DNA of 64,000 nucleotides from contig CAYPFO010000011.1 of NCBI GenBank assembly GCA_964410065.1, positions 16,780 through 80,779 of the forward strand. The letters are read 5' to 3'. Source of the DNA: Serpens sp964410065 (lineage in GTDB: Bacteria; Pseudomonadota; Gammaproteobacteria; Pseudomonadales; Pseudomonadaceae). Below the pieces are notes generated by a model. The model saw only the letters and a list, made by a program, of their open reading frames with translations. It did not search any database and was not told the DNA's origin. The number at the start of each line of letters is the position of its first letter. Position 1 is the stretch's first letter. A program made the translations under genes and the position numbers. Positions 33,401-42,139 of the stretch are shown piece by piece.

Positions 33401-33898
33401 TTTGGCATCGGCTTCCAGAAACGCGGCAAAACCGCCCTGGGCCAACAGCATGGATTTGGTAAAGCGCGCAAAATCGAGGCCGGTGAGTTCTTCCGTGAGG
33501 CGCAGTTTTTCCCGCGTCTGCTCGGCGAGAACCTCGCCATCAATCTTGGCCAGCTCCACCTTGGGCGCCTGCAGCGCACCGTCGGCTTTGTCGCGAGCGC
33601 GCCGCTGGCTCCAGAAGGCGCGATAGGCCTGGCCCCGCACTTCAAACTCGACCTCGGCCAGGCAGTCGGCGGCGTGTCGGGTCATCAAATCGTTGCCGCT
33701 GGCGGACAGGCTGTCCATGCGCGGCGTGCGGTGATACAGCGCCAGGCAGATGGCATCCAGCAAGGTGGTCTTGCCAGCGCCGGTCGGGCCGGTGATGGCG
33801 AACAACCCCGTGTCGCGAAACGGCTCGGCGGTGAAATCGATCTTCCATTCGCCTTTCAGCGAATTGAGGTTCTTCAGGCGCAGCGTGAGGATTTTCAT
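30467..33898 (-). CDS. sbcC: Exonuclease subunit SbcC
   Basis: 1143-residue SMC-like ATPase. Walker A GPTGAGKT is at residues 37-44, the zinc hook CPLC at Cys548 and Cys551 in the middle, and the ABC signature LSGGESFLVSLALA and Walker B LFLDEGFGTLD near the end. Two long Gln-rich coiled coils join head and hook. With SbcD it forms the Mre11-Rad50-like nuclease that opens hairpins and protein-blocked DNA ends. Overlap with sbcD is four bases (ATGA). Palindromic repeats in this window would be natural substrates. Confidence 0.96.
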   Translation of the reverse strand: MKILTLRLKNLNSLKGEWKIDFTAEPFRDTGLFAITGPTGAGKTTLLDAICLALYHRTPRMDSLSASGNDLMTRHAADCLAEVEFEVRGQAYRAFWSQRRARDKADGALQAPKVELAKIDGEVLAEQTREKLRLTEELTGLDFARFTKSMLLAQGGFAAFLEADAKSRAELLEQLTGTEIYGQISQRVFERTREVKTALDQLRARAAGVELMDEEQRAALQHEAEHLQREDTRLHELREELQRQRQWHENLNKAQARRQQAVLNHQQAEGSMQAAQPDLARLAASEPATTLQAPHRDWQRAHQAVAHSEQRLQQLQQEQQQVQQQVSDWLWQGRHWSRHLLEERQQDHQQLETQLQRLEATLAATPEHERLGELIVHWRGRLEERQRLATEDRQSLERRQQLEAQAQNLRQRCDEQQKCLATEQQRLDEAQLAEQQQRQQLDQLLAGRSEAALREHWQSLQRQAGLLEQLRQLESNRQQRFEQQTRLAQTLEGLRRQQVDKTGEVDALRTRYREVKQGVIDQEKLLEQEQRIYKLEALRAQLQAGEACPLCGSHEHPAIAAYQALDVSATEQALTAKKAELIQLEEQGQALNAVLVQLGERLSLLEQQHQQGELELTRQAEQWQQLTERLGTALVDGAALEAFEQQHTQQLTIVESSLQRFDQFKAAHDETSRNVQRLQKICTELQQALQLAEQQLQHNGQQGSDIAERQAVLSQQRGELDSHLLREMDGFADALPADDEAWLRARETEWQTWQQAQSARQQLQQQVRDIQHALHVAQQQVEHWQQRWFAAAMSTSAAESLVPTATASPLEALQQAEAELTRASSRHEQLQGMQQALERQLDHERQQLAEREARWGTALFASPFDDEAAFKAALLEAPQREALQAQKEQLTQALAAARASLQDAERHLAELQAHPIARLEREALEEQLQQLAGELKTVSQRQGEIRGQLTADQQRRQNQQSLFAEIDKQQGEYDLWQHLNSLVGAADGAKYRKFAQGLTLDHLVYLANQQLARLHGRYQLARRSSGELELEVIDTWQGDVARDCKTLSGGESFLVSLALALALSDLVSHSTSIDSLFLDEGFGTLDGETLEIALDALDSLNASGKMIGVISHVEALKERIPVQLKVSKGVGLGYSSLERQFAV

Positions 33899-35115
33899 GC
33901 TTTGACTTCCTGCAATTCTCCAAGCACCTGACGATGCAGCCCGCGCAACCGCTGTTGCAGCGCTTCATCCAGATCCTCGACGAGCAAACGGCGATCAAAG
34001 ACCTCGGCGGGATTGAGTTCATCCAGGGTTTCCCGCGCCTCGTTTTGCAGGCTGACCGCCGCATTGCCGCGCTCGCGGCGGATGCGCAGCACTTCCACGG
34101 GCAACTCGGCACAGAGCGCGCTGATGCGCGTCTGCAAATCGCTCAGGTAATCGTCACTGGTCACTTGGATTTCCAACCATACCGGCCGCTCGGCGCTGCC
34201 CGCGCGAGCGGCCTCGGCAATCGCCGTTTCCAGTTCGGCCAGCAAACCACGTAGGCTGTACATCGGCTGGAAGCACGGCACGCTCAGCGGCGTCACGGCG
34301 TCCAGCCCTTGTGCATCCAAGTCGACCAGCAGCACCTGCTTGTCCTGCCGCGCCTCATCAAAACTCAGCGCAATCGGCGAGCCGCTGTAGCGGATATGCT
34401 CCAGGCCGCCGACCTTTTGCGGGCGATGGATATGGCCGAGGGCAATGTAAGCGGCGGGCGGAAAGGCGTTGGTGGGGAACGCTTCCAACGCGCCGACGTA
34501 AATTTCGCGCACCGATTCACTGGCGCTGGCGCCAACCGTGGTCAGGTGGCCGGTGGCGATGATCGGTAGATCACCGCCCAGCGCGTCGCGCTTGGTTTCG
34601 GCCAGGGTGAACAGCTGCTGGTAATGGCCATGAATGGCGTTCTGTAGAGACAGCTGTTTGTCTTCCGCGCTCTGCCCCGCTTCGCTGCACAACACATCGC
34701 GCGGGCGGATAAAGGGAATCGCGCAGAGGACCGCGCCGGGCGTGCCATCACGGCGGTGCAGCACCAGCAGTTGCTCCGCCGGTTCGATGCCAACGGCCGG
34801 CACCACATGACACCCCAAACAGGCCAGCAGACTGCGCGACTCGCCGAGCATCGCCACAGAATCATGATTGCCGCCCAGCACCACCAGCTCGGCGCCTGTG
34901 TCGCGCAGCGCGACGATGAACCGGTTGTACTGCTCGCGGGCATAGCTGGGCGGCGCGCCGGTGTCGAACACGTCGCCGGTAATCACTACCGCGTCTACCG
35001 CCTGTTCACGCACCTGTGCGATCAACCAGGCGCAGAAGGCTCGGTGTTCGGCCTGACGGGTCTTGCCCATGAAATGCTGGCCAAGGTGCCAGTCGGAGGT
35101 GTGCAGGATACGCAT
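33895..35115 (-). CDS. sbcD: Exonuclease subunit SbcD
   Basis: 406 residues, Mre11-type metallophosphoesterase. Motifs HTSDWHLG, VITGDVFDTGAP, LGGNHD and ALGHIHRPQ carry the metal ligands. The start at 35115 (MRILHTSDWHL) is standard for the family; an in-frame GTG at 35136 gives seven extra residues. It is the 3'-5' exonuclease and hairpin endonuclease partner of SbcC. Confidence 0.95.
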   Translation of the reverse strand: MRILHTSDWHLGQHFMGKTRQAEHRAFCAWLIAQVREQAVDAVVITGDVFDTGAPPSYAREQYNRFIVALRDTGAELVVLGGNHDSVAMLGESRSLLACLGCHVVPAVGIEPAEQLLVLHRRDGTPGAVLCAIPFIRPRDVLCSEAGQSAEDKQLSLQNAIHGHYQQLFTLAETKRDALGGDLPIIATGHLTTVGASASESVREIYVGALEAFPTNAFPPAAYIALGHIHRPQKVGGLEHIRYSGSPIALSFDEARQDKQVLLVDLDAQGLDAVTPLSVPCFQPMYSLRGLLAELETAIAEAARAGSAERPVWLEIQVTSDDYLSDLQTRISALCAELPVEVLRIRRERGNAAVSLQNEARETLDELNPAEVFDRRLLVEDLDEALQQRLRGLHRQVLGELQEVKA

Positions 35116-35235
35116 CGGGAAAAATCGCTTGTTCACAGTTCAAGAGTCCGCGCCAGCTTGGACGGCGCAACGCTGCCTGGCAACCACAAGGCTTGCTACC
35201 ATCAGCGCCTGTCATTTTGCCCAAAAGGGAGTTCC

Positions 35236-36567
35236 ATGCGCCGCATTTTCAACGACCTGAAGATCATGTTGCTGGCCAATCTGTGGATCGTGCCGGTACT
35301 GGCCGCGCTGGTCGGCGCACTGTTTTACTTCGTCGCCCCGCCGCCGCCGATGTCCGCGCGTCTCGCCACCGGCGGGCCGAATGGCGGCTATCACGCCTTG
35401 GGCGTGAAATTGCAGACCGAACTGGCCCGGGAAGGCTTCACCCTGGAACTGGTGCCCAGCGGCGGCTCGCTGGACAACCTGGCCAAACTGCAAGCCGGCG
35501 ACGTGGAACTGGCGCTGGTGCAGAGCGGGCAAGAACTGAACCTGGATGCCAGCGAGCGCGCCGAACTGTTCGGTCTGGGCGTGATGTACCAGGAACCGGT
35601 CTGGCTGTTCGCCCGCCAGGACCTGAACTTCACCCGCCTCGCCGATCTGCAGCCATTGCGCGTGGCCATCGGTTCGGCCGACAGCGGCACCCAGTCGCTG
35701 ACCCTGCCGCTTATGGAGGTCAACGGGCTGGACCCGCATGCGCTACCGGACAATTGGCAGCAGATCGGCGGCAGCCGCGCCGCCAGAGAACTGATTGCAG
35801 GCCAGCTGGACGCGGCCTTCTTCATCGGCCCGGCGGAGAATGCGCTGATCCAGCGCCTGGCCGCCAATCCCAACCTGCAATTGCTCGACCTGCGCCGCAG
35901 CGCCGCCTACCAGGCACGTATGCCCTATCTGGCACGAGTCGATGTTGGCGAAGGCATGCTCAACCTGGCTCGCAATGTACCCGCTCAGGATATGGACACC
36001 ATCGCCGCACTGGCCACCCTGGTGGCCAACGAGAACTTCCACAGCTCGCTGACCCCACTGCTTCTGGCCGCCGCCCGTGAAGTGCTCAAGGACGGTAACT
36101 TGCTGGATGCCGCCGGGCAGTTTCCGGCAGCCCCTTCGTCCAACCTGGCCAGCCTCGACGAGGCCGACTATTTCTACCGCAACGGCCTGCCGATCCTGCA
36201 GCGTTACCTGCCGTTTCGCATCGCCTCGCTGGCCGACCGCTACATCATTCTCGCCATTCCGCTGCTGATGCTGCTGTTTCCGCTGTTCAAGGTGGTCGGC
36301 CCGCTGTACCGCTGGCGCATCCGTTCGCGCATCTATCGCTGGTACAAGCACCTGCGCGAGATTGATCGCCAGCTGCACCTGGGCAAGCTAAAAGACCCGA
36401 CCGCGGAAATCGCCCGCCTGGTGCAACTGGAAGACGAACTGGCCAAGGTCGAAGTACCGCTCTCCTACTCCGGCGAGCTGTACGACCTGCATGTGCATGT
36501 GCGCTACATGATCAAACGCTTGCTCGCGCAGCAGAAGGTGCAACGCGACGTTGCGGAAGTGGCGTAA
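35236..36567 (+). CDS. TAXI-family binding protein with C-terminal membrane helix
   Basis: 443 residues. An N-terminal membrane helix (about residues 11-33) is followed by a TAXI-type solute-binding domain (RLATGGPNGGYHALG, IGSADSGTQSLTLPLME), a second helix near residues 335-355 and a cytoplasmic C-terminal tail with paired charged helices. AAAGGGAG lies before the ATG. TAXI proteins normally feed TRAP permeases, but no TRAP membrane genes are nearby, so it may be a ligand sensor or an orphan binder. Terminator follows. Confidence 0.85.
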   Translation: MRRIFNDLKIMLLANLWIVPVLAALVGALFYFVAPPPPMSARLATGGPNGGYHALGVKLQTELAREGFTLELVPSGGSLDNLAKLQAGDVELALVQSGQELNLDASERAELFGLGVMYQEPVWLFARQDLNFTRLADLQPLRVAIGSADSGTQSLTLPLMEVNGLDPHALPDNWQQIGGSRAARELIAGQLDAAFFIGPAENALIQRLAANPNLQLLDLRRSAAYQARMPYLARVDVGEGMLNLARNVPAQDMDTIAALATLVANENFHSSLTPLLLAAAREVLKDGNLLDAAGQFPAAPSSNLASLDEADYFYRNGLPILQRYLPFRIASLADRYIILAIPLLMLLFPLFKVVGPLYRWRIRSRIYRWYKHLREIDRQLHLGKLKDPTAEIARLVQLEDELAKVEVPLSYSGELYDLHVHVRYMIKRLLAQQKVQRDVAEVA

Positions 36568-36579
36568 CTCCCACAAGAG

Positions 36580-36608
36580 AAAACCTTGCCATGGCCGGCA
36601 GGGTTTTT
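36580..36608 (+). terminator. Terminator after the TAXI gene
   Basis: AAAACCTTGCC pairs with GGCAGGGTTTT (one wobble), followed by TTTTGC. It lies 12 bases past the stop. Confidence 0.75.
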
Positions 36609-36762
36609 GCTCAAACCTGAGACAAGCCCAACGACCTGACGCCTTCGCTGACAGGTCGCGCGGCTCCCGTAGAAAAACCTCCTGACAGACAACCTGTACC
36701 GCAAGTTGTACAACTTTCTCGTCAGCACTAGACTCGCATGAACCATTCTGCAGTGACGCCTC

Positions 36763-37017
36763 ATGAAAATTATTTCCTTTACCGAAGCCCGCAACAACCT
36801 CAAGGCGGTGCTGGACGGCGTGGTCAACGACGCCGATACCACCATCATCAGCCGTCGTGACGCTGAAGATGCCGTGGTCATGTCTCTCGATCACTACAAC
36901 AGCCTGATGGAAACCGTCCACCTGCTGCGTTCACCGGCTAATGCCGAGCACCTCACCAAGTCGATTGCCCAGTACCGGGCTGGCAAGGTGCAGGAGCGGG
37001 AATTGCTCGGTGAGTAA
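36763..37017 (+). CDS. yefM: YefM/Phd-family antitoxin
   Basis: 84 residues of the Phd/YefM family: an N-terminal DNA-binding domain (ISFTEARNNLKAVLDGVVNDADTTIISRRD) and a C-terminal toxin-binding tail rich in Glu. It binds and neutralises YoeB and represses its own promoter. Eight bases overlap the toxin gene. The ATG at 36763 is the only sensible start. Confidence 0.93.
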   Translation: MKIISFTEARNNLKAVLDGVVNDADTTIISRRDAEDAVVMSLDHYNSLMETVHLLRSPANAEHLTKSIAQYRAGKVQERELLGE

Positions 37018-37273
37018 TCGCCTGCTCTGTTGGACAGACCACGCTTGGAGCGATTACCTCAACTGGCAAAAGCAGGACAAAAAGACCCTGCAGCGCATCA
37101 ACAAACTCATTCTGGACATCAAACGCTCTGCCTTCGAAGGCATCGGCAAACCGGAGGCGCTCAGGGAAAACCTATCCGGCTTCTGGTCGCGCCGCATCGA
37201 CGAGACCAACAGAGTGGTGTATGCCGTTGAGGATCACGCTATTTCGATCATTTCGTGTCGGTATCACTACTGA
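37010..37273 (+). CDS. yoeB: YoeB-type mRNA interferase toxin
   Basis: 87 residues, start GTG at 37010 overlapping the antitoxin end (GTGAGTAA). Catalytic residues match E. coli YoeB shifted by three: Glu49, Arg68, His86 and Tyr87, within GKPEAL, NRVVYAV and CRYHY, and NLSGFWSRRI is intact. It cleaves mRNA on the ribosome. All catalytic positions look intact, so the toxin should be active. It stands alone between the TAXI gene and yejK. Confidence 0.94.
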   Translation: MSNRLLCWTDHAWSDYLNWQKQDKKTLQRINKLILDIKRSAFEGIGKPEALRENLSGFWSRRIDETNRVVYAVEDHAISIISCRYHY

Positions 37274-37398
37274 ACAAACAACCGCATGTACCCCCAACTG
37301 ATTTTGCTTGGCTGACTGTCGGTTAAACTCGGCATCGCTCCGGCCTCGGCAAAGACAGCAACGTCCCGCCTTCGGCCACCCACTCTTAAGAGACCACC

Positions 37399-38406
37399 AT
37401 GCCGATTCGCCACTGCATCGTTCACCTGATCGAGAAGAAACCCGATGGCACGCCCGCCGTGCTGCATGCCCGCGATTCCGAGCTGGGCGAGTCCCAGGCC
37501 ATGGAGAACCTGCTGGCCGATCTCAACGAGAGTTATAACGCCAAACAAGGCAAGGCCTGGGGACTGTTTCACGAGGAATCCGGCGCCTATCCGTTCAGCG
37601 GCTGGCTGAAGGATTACCTGGACGGCAACCGCAACTTCACGGCCTTCAGCCGCGAAGCTGTGGAGCACCTGCAAAAGCTGATGGAGGAGTCCAACCTGTC
37701 CACCGGCGGGCATGTGCTGTTTGCGCATTATCAGCAGGGCATGACCGATTACCTGGCCATCGCCCTGTTGCACCACAGCGAAGGCGTGGCCGTGACCGAT
37801 GCGCTGGACGTCACCCCGGCCAAGCACCTGGACCTGGGTCAATTGCACCTGGCTGCGCGGATCAATATTTCCGAGTGGCAGAACAACCCGAACTCCAAGC
37901 AGTACATCTCCTTTATCAAGGGCAAGAACGGCAAGAAGGTTTCGGAGTACTTCCGCGACTTCATCGGCTGCCAGGAAGGCGTCGATGCCCCCAGCGAGAC
38001 ACGCACCCTGCTCAAGGCGTTCAGCGATTTTGTCGAGAGCGAGGACCTGGCCGAAGAGCAAGCGCGGGAAAAGACCAGCGCGCTGGTCGGCTACGCCACC
38101 AGTCAGGCCAAGCGCGGCGAGCCGATGACCCTGGAGGATCTCTCTGAAGTGATCGACGAGGAACGTCCCCGCGCGTTCTACGACCATATCCGCAACAAGG
38201 ATTACGGTCTGTCGCCGGAGATTCCGCCGGACAAGCGCACCCTCAACCAATTCCGCCGCTTCACCGGCCGTGCCGAAGGCTTGTCGATCAGCTTCGAAGC
38301 GCACCTGCTGGGCTCCAAGGTGGAGTACGACGAGGCCCGCGACATGCTGATCATTCGCCAGCTACCCACTCAACTGAAGGATCAGCTCAAGCGTAATCAG
38401 GGATAA
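37399..38406 (+). CDS. yejK: Nucleoid-associated protein YejK/NdpA
   Basis: 335 residues of the YejK family, typical length. The conserved opening MPIRHCIVHLIEK and middle motifs such as HVLFAHYQQGMTDYL, QYISFIKGKNGKKV and RRFTGRAEGLSISFE are seen. It is a nucleoid protein of poorly known function, thought to affect DNA topology or gyrase and topoisomerase activity. AAGAGA precedes the ATG. Single gene with its own promoter region. Confidence 0.93.
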   Translation: MPIRHCIVHLIEKKPDGTPAVLHARDSELGESQAMENLLADLNESYNAKQGKAWGLFHEESGAYPFSGWLKDYLDGNRNFTAFSREAVEHLQKLMEESNLSTGGHVLFAHYQQGMTDYLAIALLHHSEGVAVTDALDVTPAKHLDLGQLHLAARINISEWQNNPNSKQYISFIKGKNGKKVSEYFRDFIGCQEGVDAPSETRTLLKAFSDFVESEDLAEEQAREKTSALVGYATSQAKRGEPMTLEDLSEVIDEERPRAFYDHIRNKDYGLSPEIPPDKRTLNQFRRFTGRAEGLSISFEAHLLGSKVEYDEARDMLIIRQLPTQLKDQLKRNQG

Positions 38407-38454
38407 GCCGAGTCTTACCAGAGCACGGTTTTAGGGGCGAGAGCGGTACGTTCG

Positions 38455-38607
38455 TCGTAGGGCGACCTCGCCCGTTACACGGTATTCCATAGAAGACGCG
38501 GTGTTATTCGGGCAGCCCGCCGTTTGCCTGACCCACCGCCGGCGGGCTGCTCGGGATACTGTGTGCATGCAGCCGACCGCCCTGCAGCGAGCGAGGCCGC
38601 CCTACGA
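38455..38607. repeat. Family C element, best copy
   Basis: 153 bp with inverted ends TCGTAGGGCGACCTCGC and GCGAGGCCGCCCTACGA (16 of 17 match). The inner GCAGCCCGCCG...GGCGGGCTGC hairpin recurs in the copies at 11.3 and 57.1 kb. Confidence 0.75.
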
Positions 38608-38874
38608 GTATGGGTGGGCTTGAAGCAGCGCTTCTTTCGCCGACTTCTTCAGCGCCTTGATGGCCCGCTCGCGCTTGAGTGCCATACTTTTGTCGGCACA
38701 GGCCTCGACATACACCAGCGCTTGTGCGGGGCTGGAATGGAAAAAGCGCGCGCCCTTGCCACGTTGGTGCGCGGCGAAGCGCCGCTGCGGATCGTCGCTG
38801 ATGCCGCAGTACAGGGCGTTGTTGGCGGCGCGCACCAGGTAGACAAACCAGGGCTTGGTTTCGGCGAGTGTCAT
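38602..38874 (-). CDS. GIY-YIG nuclease family protein
   Basis: 90 residues, single GIY-YIG-type domain (FVYLVRAANNALYCGI) with the conserved DDPQRRFAAH and a C-terminal KKSAKEALLQ. It resembles the UPF0213 (YhbQ) group. Catalytic activity is uncertain, because small standalone members are poorly studied. It abuts the family C element, whose right end overlaps the stop region. Confidence 0.85.
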   Translation of the reverse strand: MTLAETKPWFVYLVRAANNALYCGISDDPQRRFAAHQRGKGARFFHSSPAQALVYVEACADKSMALKRERAIKALKKSAKEALLQAHPYS

Positions 38875-38926
38875 GAGCGAGCATGGGTTGCAAAAGAAGC
38901 GCGAAGTTTAACCCAGGCGTTTAGCC

Positions 38927-38960
38927 GGACGCTTGTGGGACACCCTGCCCACAAGCGTCC
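38927..38960 (-). terminator. Hairpin after the aap operon
   Basis: Perfect 13-base arms GGACGCTTGTGGG / CCCACAAGCGTCC with an eight-base loop, nine bases after the aapP-like stop. No T-run follows, yet the stem is very stable. Confidence 0.65.
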
Positions 38961-38968
38961 GCACTGGC

Positions 38969-39736
38969 TCAATGCAAAATCTGGCTAAGAAACAGTTTGG
39001 TCCGCTCGTTCTGCGGATGATTGAAAAAGGTCTCCGGATCGGCCTGTTCGACGATCTCTCCTTTGTCCATGAAGATCACCCGGTCGGCCACGGTGCGCGC
39101 AAAGCCCATTTCGTGGGAGACGCAAAGCATGGTCATGCCGCTCTCGGCCAGGCGGATCATGGTGTCCAGTACCTCCTTGACCATCTCCGGGTCAAGCGCC
39201 GAGGTGGGCTCGTCGAACAGCATGATCTTCGGTTTCATGCACAGCGCACGGGCAATCGCCACGCGTTGCTGCTGGCCCCCGGACAGTTGGCCCGGATACT
39301 TGTCGGCCTGCTCGGGAATGCGCACTTTCTCCAGGTAATCCATGGCGATCTCCTCGGCCTGGCGCTTGGGCAGCTTGCGCACCCACATCGGCGCTAGCGT
39401 GCAGTTCTGCAAGACGGTGAGGTGCGGAAACAAGTTGAAGTGCTGGAAGACCATGCCCACCTCGCTGCGGATCGACTCGATCTGCTTGAGATCGCGGGTC
39501 AGCTCGACACCATCCACGAAGATCTGCCCCTTCTGGTGTTCCTCCAGCCGGTTGATGCAGCGGATGGTCGTTGACTTGCCCGAGCCGGACGGGCCGCAGA
39601 TGACAATCCGCTCGCCCGTCTTCACCTTCAGGTTGATGTCCTTGAGCACATGGAACTGGCCGTACCATTTGTTCACCTCGATCATCTCGATCATCGGGTG
39701 TTCGCTCGGCGCGGGTTGTTTGATTGCTTCAGCCAT
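38969..39736 (-). CDS. aapP: Amino-acid ABC importer ATP-binding protein (AapP type)
   Basis: 255 residues. Walker A is GPSGSGKST, the Q-loop sits near VFQHFNL, signature LSGGQQQR and Walker B IMLFDEPTSALDP are followed by SHEMGF with the H-loop. It belongs to the polar/general amino-acid importer subfamily (GlnQ/GltL/AapP). Its gene is 11 bp after aapM, and is the last of four genes. Confidence 0.93.
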   Translation of the reverse strand: MAEAIKQPAPSEHPMIEMIEVNKWYGQFHVLKDINLKVKTGERIVICGPSGSGKSTTIRCINRLEEHQKGQIFVDGVELTRDLKQIESIRSEVGMVFQHFNLFPHLTVLQNCTLAPMWVRKLPKRQAEEIAMDYLEKVRIPEQADKYPGQLSGGQQQRVAIARALCMKPKIMLFDEPTSALDPEMVKEVLDTMIRLAESGMTMLCVSHEMGFARTVADRVIFMDKGEIVEQADPETFFNHPQNERTKLFLSQILH

Positions 39737-39747
39737 GATTATTCCCC

Positions 39748-40845
39748 TTAGTGCTTGAGGCCGGTGTCCAGCGTGCGCTCCAGGTGCATGGAGTAGCGGG
39801 ACATGGCGAAACAGAAGACCCAGTACACCGCCGCGGCAAACACATAGCCTTCGGTGGACATGCCGAGCCAGACGGGGTCGGCGGTGGCGCGTTTGATGCT
39901 GTTGAGGAAGTCGAACAGGCCGATGATGATCACCAGACTGGTGTCCTTGAACAGCGCAATGAAGGTGTTGACGATGCCGGGAATCACCAGCTTGAGCGCC
40001 TGAGGCAGAATCACCAGCAACATGCTGCGCCAGTAGCCCAACCCCATGGCTGCAGCGGCTTCGTACTGGCCCCTGGGAATCGCCTGCAGGCCACCGCGCA
40101 CGACTTCGGCGATGTAGGCCGCCTCGAAGAAAATCACCATGACCATGGCGCGCATCAGCTTGTCGAGGTTCATGCCTTCGGGCAGGAACAGCGGGAGCAT
40201 CACCGAGGACATGAACAGCACGGTGATCAGCGGCACGCCGCGCCAGAACTCGATAAAGGTCACGCAGATGACCTTGATGGCCGGCATGTCCGAGCGTCGT
40301 CCCAGCGCCAGCAGGATGCCCAGCGGCAAGGCGCCGGCGATGCCCACGGCGGCAATGACGATGGTCAGCATCAGACCACCCCACTGCGTGGTCGACACCG
40401 TTGACAACCCCAAAAAACCACCATGCAACAGCCAATAGGCGAGTAACGGATAAATCACCAGATACGTCAGGCCGTAGCGCACCTTGTGGCGGAACGCCGG
40501 GATGAACAACGGCGCCGCGCCGATGACGGCCAACCACACGCTCAAATCGACGCGCCAGCGCAGTTCAGCCGGATAGAAGCCGTACATGAACTGACTGAAG
40601 CGCTCGCCGATGAACACCCAGCAGGCGCCTTCGCGGGAACAGTCGGCGCGGCTGGTGCCCGCCCAGTCGGCCTTGATGAAGGCCCACTCGATGATTGGCG
40701 GCACGATCAGCCAGATCAGATACAGACCGATGAACGTCAGTAGCGTGTTGAGCCAACTGGAAAACAGGCTGGCGCGGATCCAGCCAAGCAGGCCGACACT
40801 CATGGCCGGAGCCGGCAAATCAGGCTTGAAGGTATGTGTGATCAT
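39748..40845 (-). CDS. aapM: Amino-acid ABC permease AapM type
   Basis: 365 residues, with several N-terminal helices and a large polar insert before the core permease domain; the EAA loop is EAAAAMGLGYWRSMLLVILPQALK. Length and layout match AapM of the general amino-acid importer of Rhizobium and Pseudomonas. It forms a heterodimer with AapQ. The gene starts eight bases after aapQ ends. Confidence 0.92.
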   Translation of the reverse strand: MITHTFKPDLPAPAMSVGLLGWIRASLFSSWLNTLLTFIGLYLIWLIVPPIIEWAFIKADWAGTSRADCSREGACWVFIGERFSQFMYGFYPAELRWRVDLSVWLAVIGAAPLFIPAFRHKVRYGLTYLVIYPLLAYWLLHGGFLGLSTVSTTQWGGLMLTIVIAAVGIAGALPLGILLALGRRSDMPAIKVICVTFIEFWRGVPLITVLFMSSVMLPLFLPEGMNLDKLMRAMVMVIFFEAAYIAEVVRGGLQAIPRGQYEAAAAMGLGYWRSMLLVILPQALKLVIPGIVNTFIALFKDTSLVIIIGLFDFLNSIKRATADPVWLGMSTEGYVFAAAVYWVFCFAMSRYSMHLERTLDTGLKH

Positions 40846-40853
40846 GGCTTTCC

Positions 40854-42029
40854 CTACCGTTCGATCAGCGCAATGCGCTTGTTGTACCAGTTCATCAGCA
40901 TGGAAATGCTCAGGCTGATGGCCAGGTACACACTCATGGTGATAGCCATGGTCTCGATTGCCTGACCGGTCTGGTTAAGCACCGTGCCGGCGAACAGCGA
41001 AACCATGTCCGGGTAGCCAATGGCCGCGGCCAGCGAGGAGTTTTTGGTCAGGTTCAGGTACTGGCTGGTCAAGGGCGGGATGATGACTCGCAAGGCTTGG
41101 GGAACGATTACCAGCCGCAAGATATGACCAGGTCTGAGACCCAGCGAGCTGGCCGCTTCGGTCTGCCCATAGCTGACCGCCTGGATACCAGCGCGCACGG
41201 TTTCGCCGATGAACGCCGCCGTATAGATCGCCAGCGCCATGACGATGGAGACCAGCTCGGGAATCACCACCCAACCGCCCCGGATATTGAAGCGCTGCAG
41301 TTCCGGCACTTCCCAAGTGAACGGCGAGCCCAGCAACAGCCAGCAGGCGCCGGGAAGCACAATCAGCAACGCCAGATTGACCCATAGCGTTGGGAAACCC
41401 TGCCCGGTGGCCAGACGACGTGCCCGCGACCAGCGGGTGATCAGGGCGAACAGCACCAATGCCACCAACAAGGCCACCATGAACGGCCAGTACGCTTCGC
41501 TGCCACTGGGCGCCGGCATCTGCACGCCCCGGTTGTTGATGAATATGGTGTCCCACAGGCTGATACTGTTGCGCGGCCCTGGCAGCGGCCCGATCACCGC
41601 GAAATACCAGAAGAAAATCTGCAGCAGCGGCGGAATGTTGCGGAAAATCTCGATATACACCGTGGCCAGTTGGCGAATCAGCCAGTTGGGCGACAGTCGT
41701 GCGATGCCCAGGATGAAACCGAGGATGGTCGCCAGAATGATGCCAATCACGCTGACCAGCAGGGTATTGAGCAACCCGACCAGGAACACCCGCCCGTAGG
41801 TATCGCTTTCGGTGTAGTCGATAAGATGCTGGGTAATACCGAAACCGGCACTGTTATTGAGAAAGCCGAAACCGGAGGTAATGCCGCGATGCTCGAGATT
41901 GGTCAGGGTGTTGTTGAACAGGAACCAGCCGAACGCCACAACGGCGATGACTGCCAGAATCTGGAAGGCCCAGGCGCGCACTTGGGGATCGGTGAGCAGC
42001 GAACGCCGGGGCTTGACGGCAACTGTCAT
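40854..42029 (-). CDS. aapQ: Amino-acid ABC permease AapQ type
   Basis: 391 residues with about eight helices; the EAA loop is EAASSLGLRPGHILRLVIVPQALR. Its length and large N-terminal domain with a periplasmic loop agree with AapQ. AGAGGG precedes the ATG. It partners AapM in the inner-membrane channel. Confidence 0.92.
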   Translation of the reverse strand: MTVAVKPRRSLLTDPQVRAWAFQILAVIAVVAFGWFLFNNTLTNLEHRGITSGFGFLNNSAGFGITQHLIDYTESDTYGRVFLVGLLNTLLVSVIGIILATILGFILGIARLSPNWLIRQLATVYIEIFRNIPPLLQIFFWYFAVIGPLPGPRNSISLWDTIFINNRGVQMPAPSGSEAYWPFMVALLVALVLFALITRWSRARRLATGQGFPTLWVNLALLIVLPGACWLLLGSPFTWEVPELQRFNIRGGWVVIPELVSIVMALAIYTAAFIGETVRAGIQAVSYGQTEAASSLGLRPGHILRLVIVPQALRVIIPPLTSQYLNLTKNSSLAAAIGYPDMVSLFAGTVLNQTGQAIETMAITMSVYLAISLSISMLMNWYNKRIALIER

Positions 42030-42139
42030 AGGAACCCTCTCGAAAGCCCCCCGCGCTCAAGCCTGAGCACACCGACGCCCGGGCGGAAGACCTCATTATG
42101 TGGACATCGCCACCGCCCGATGGGACGGTGGCGCGGCGG

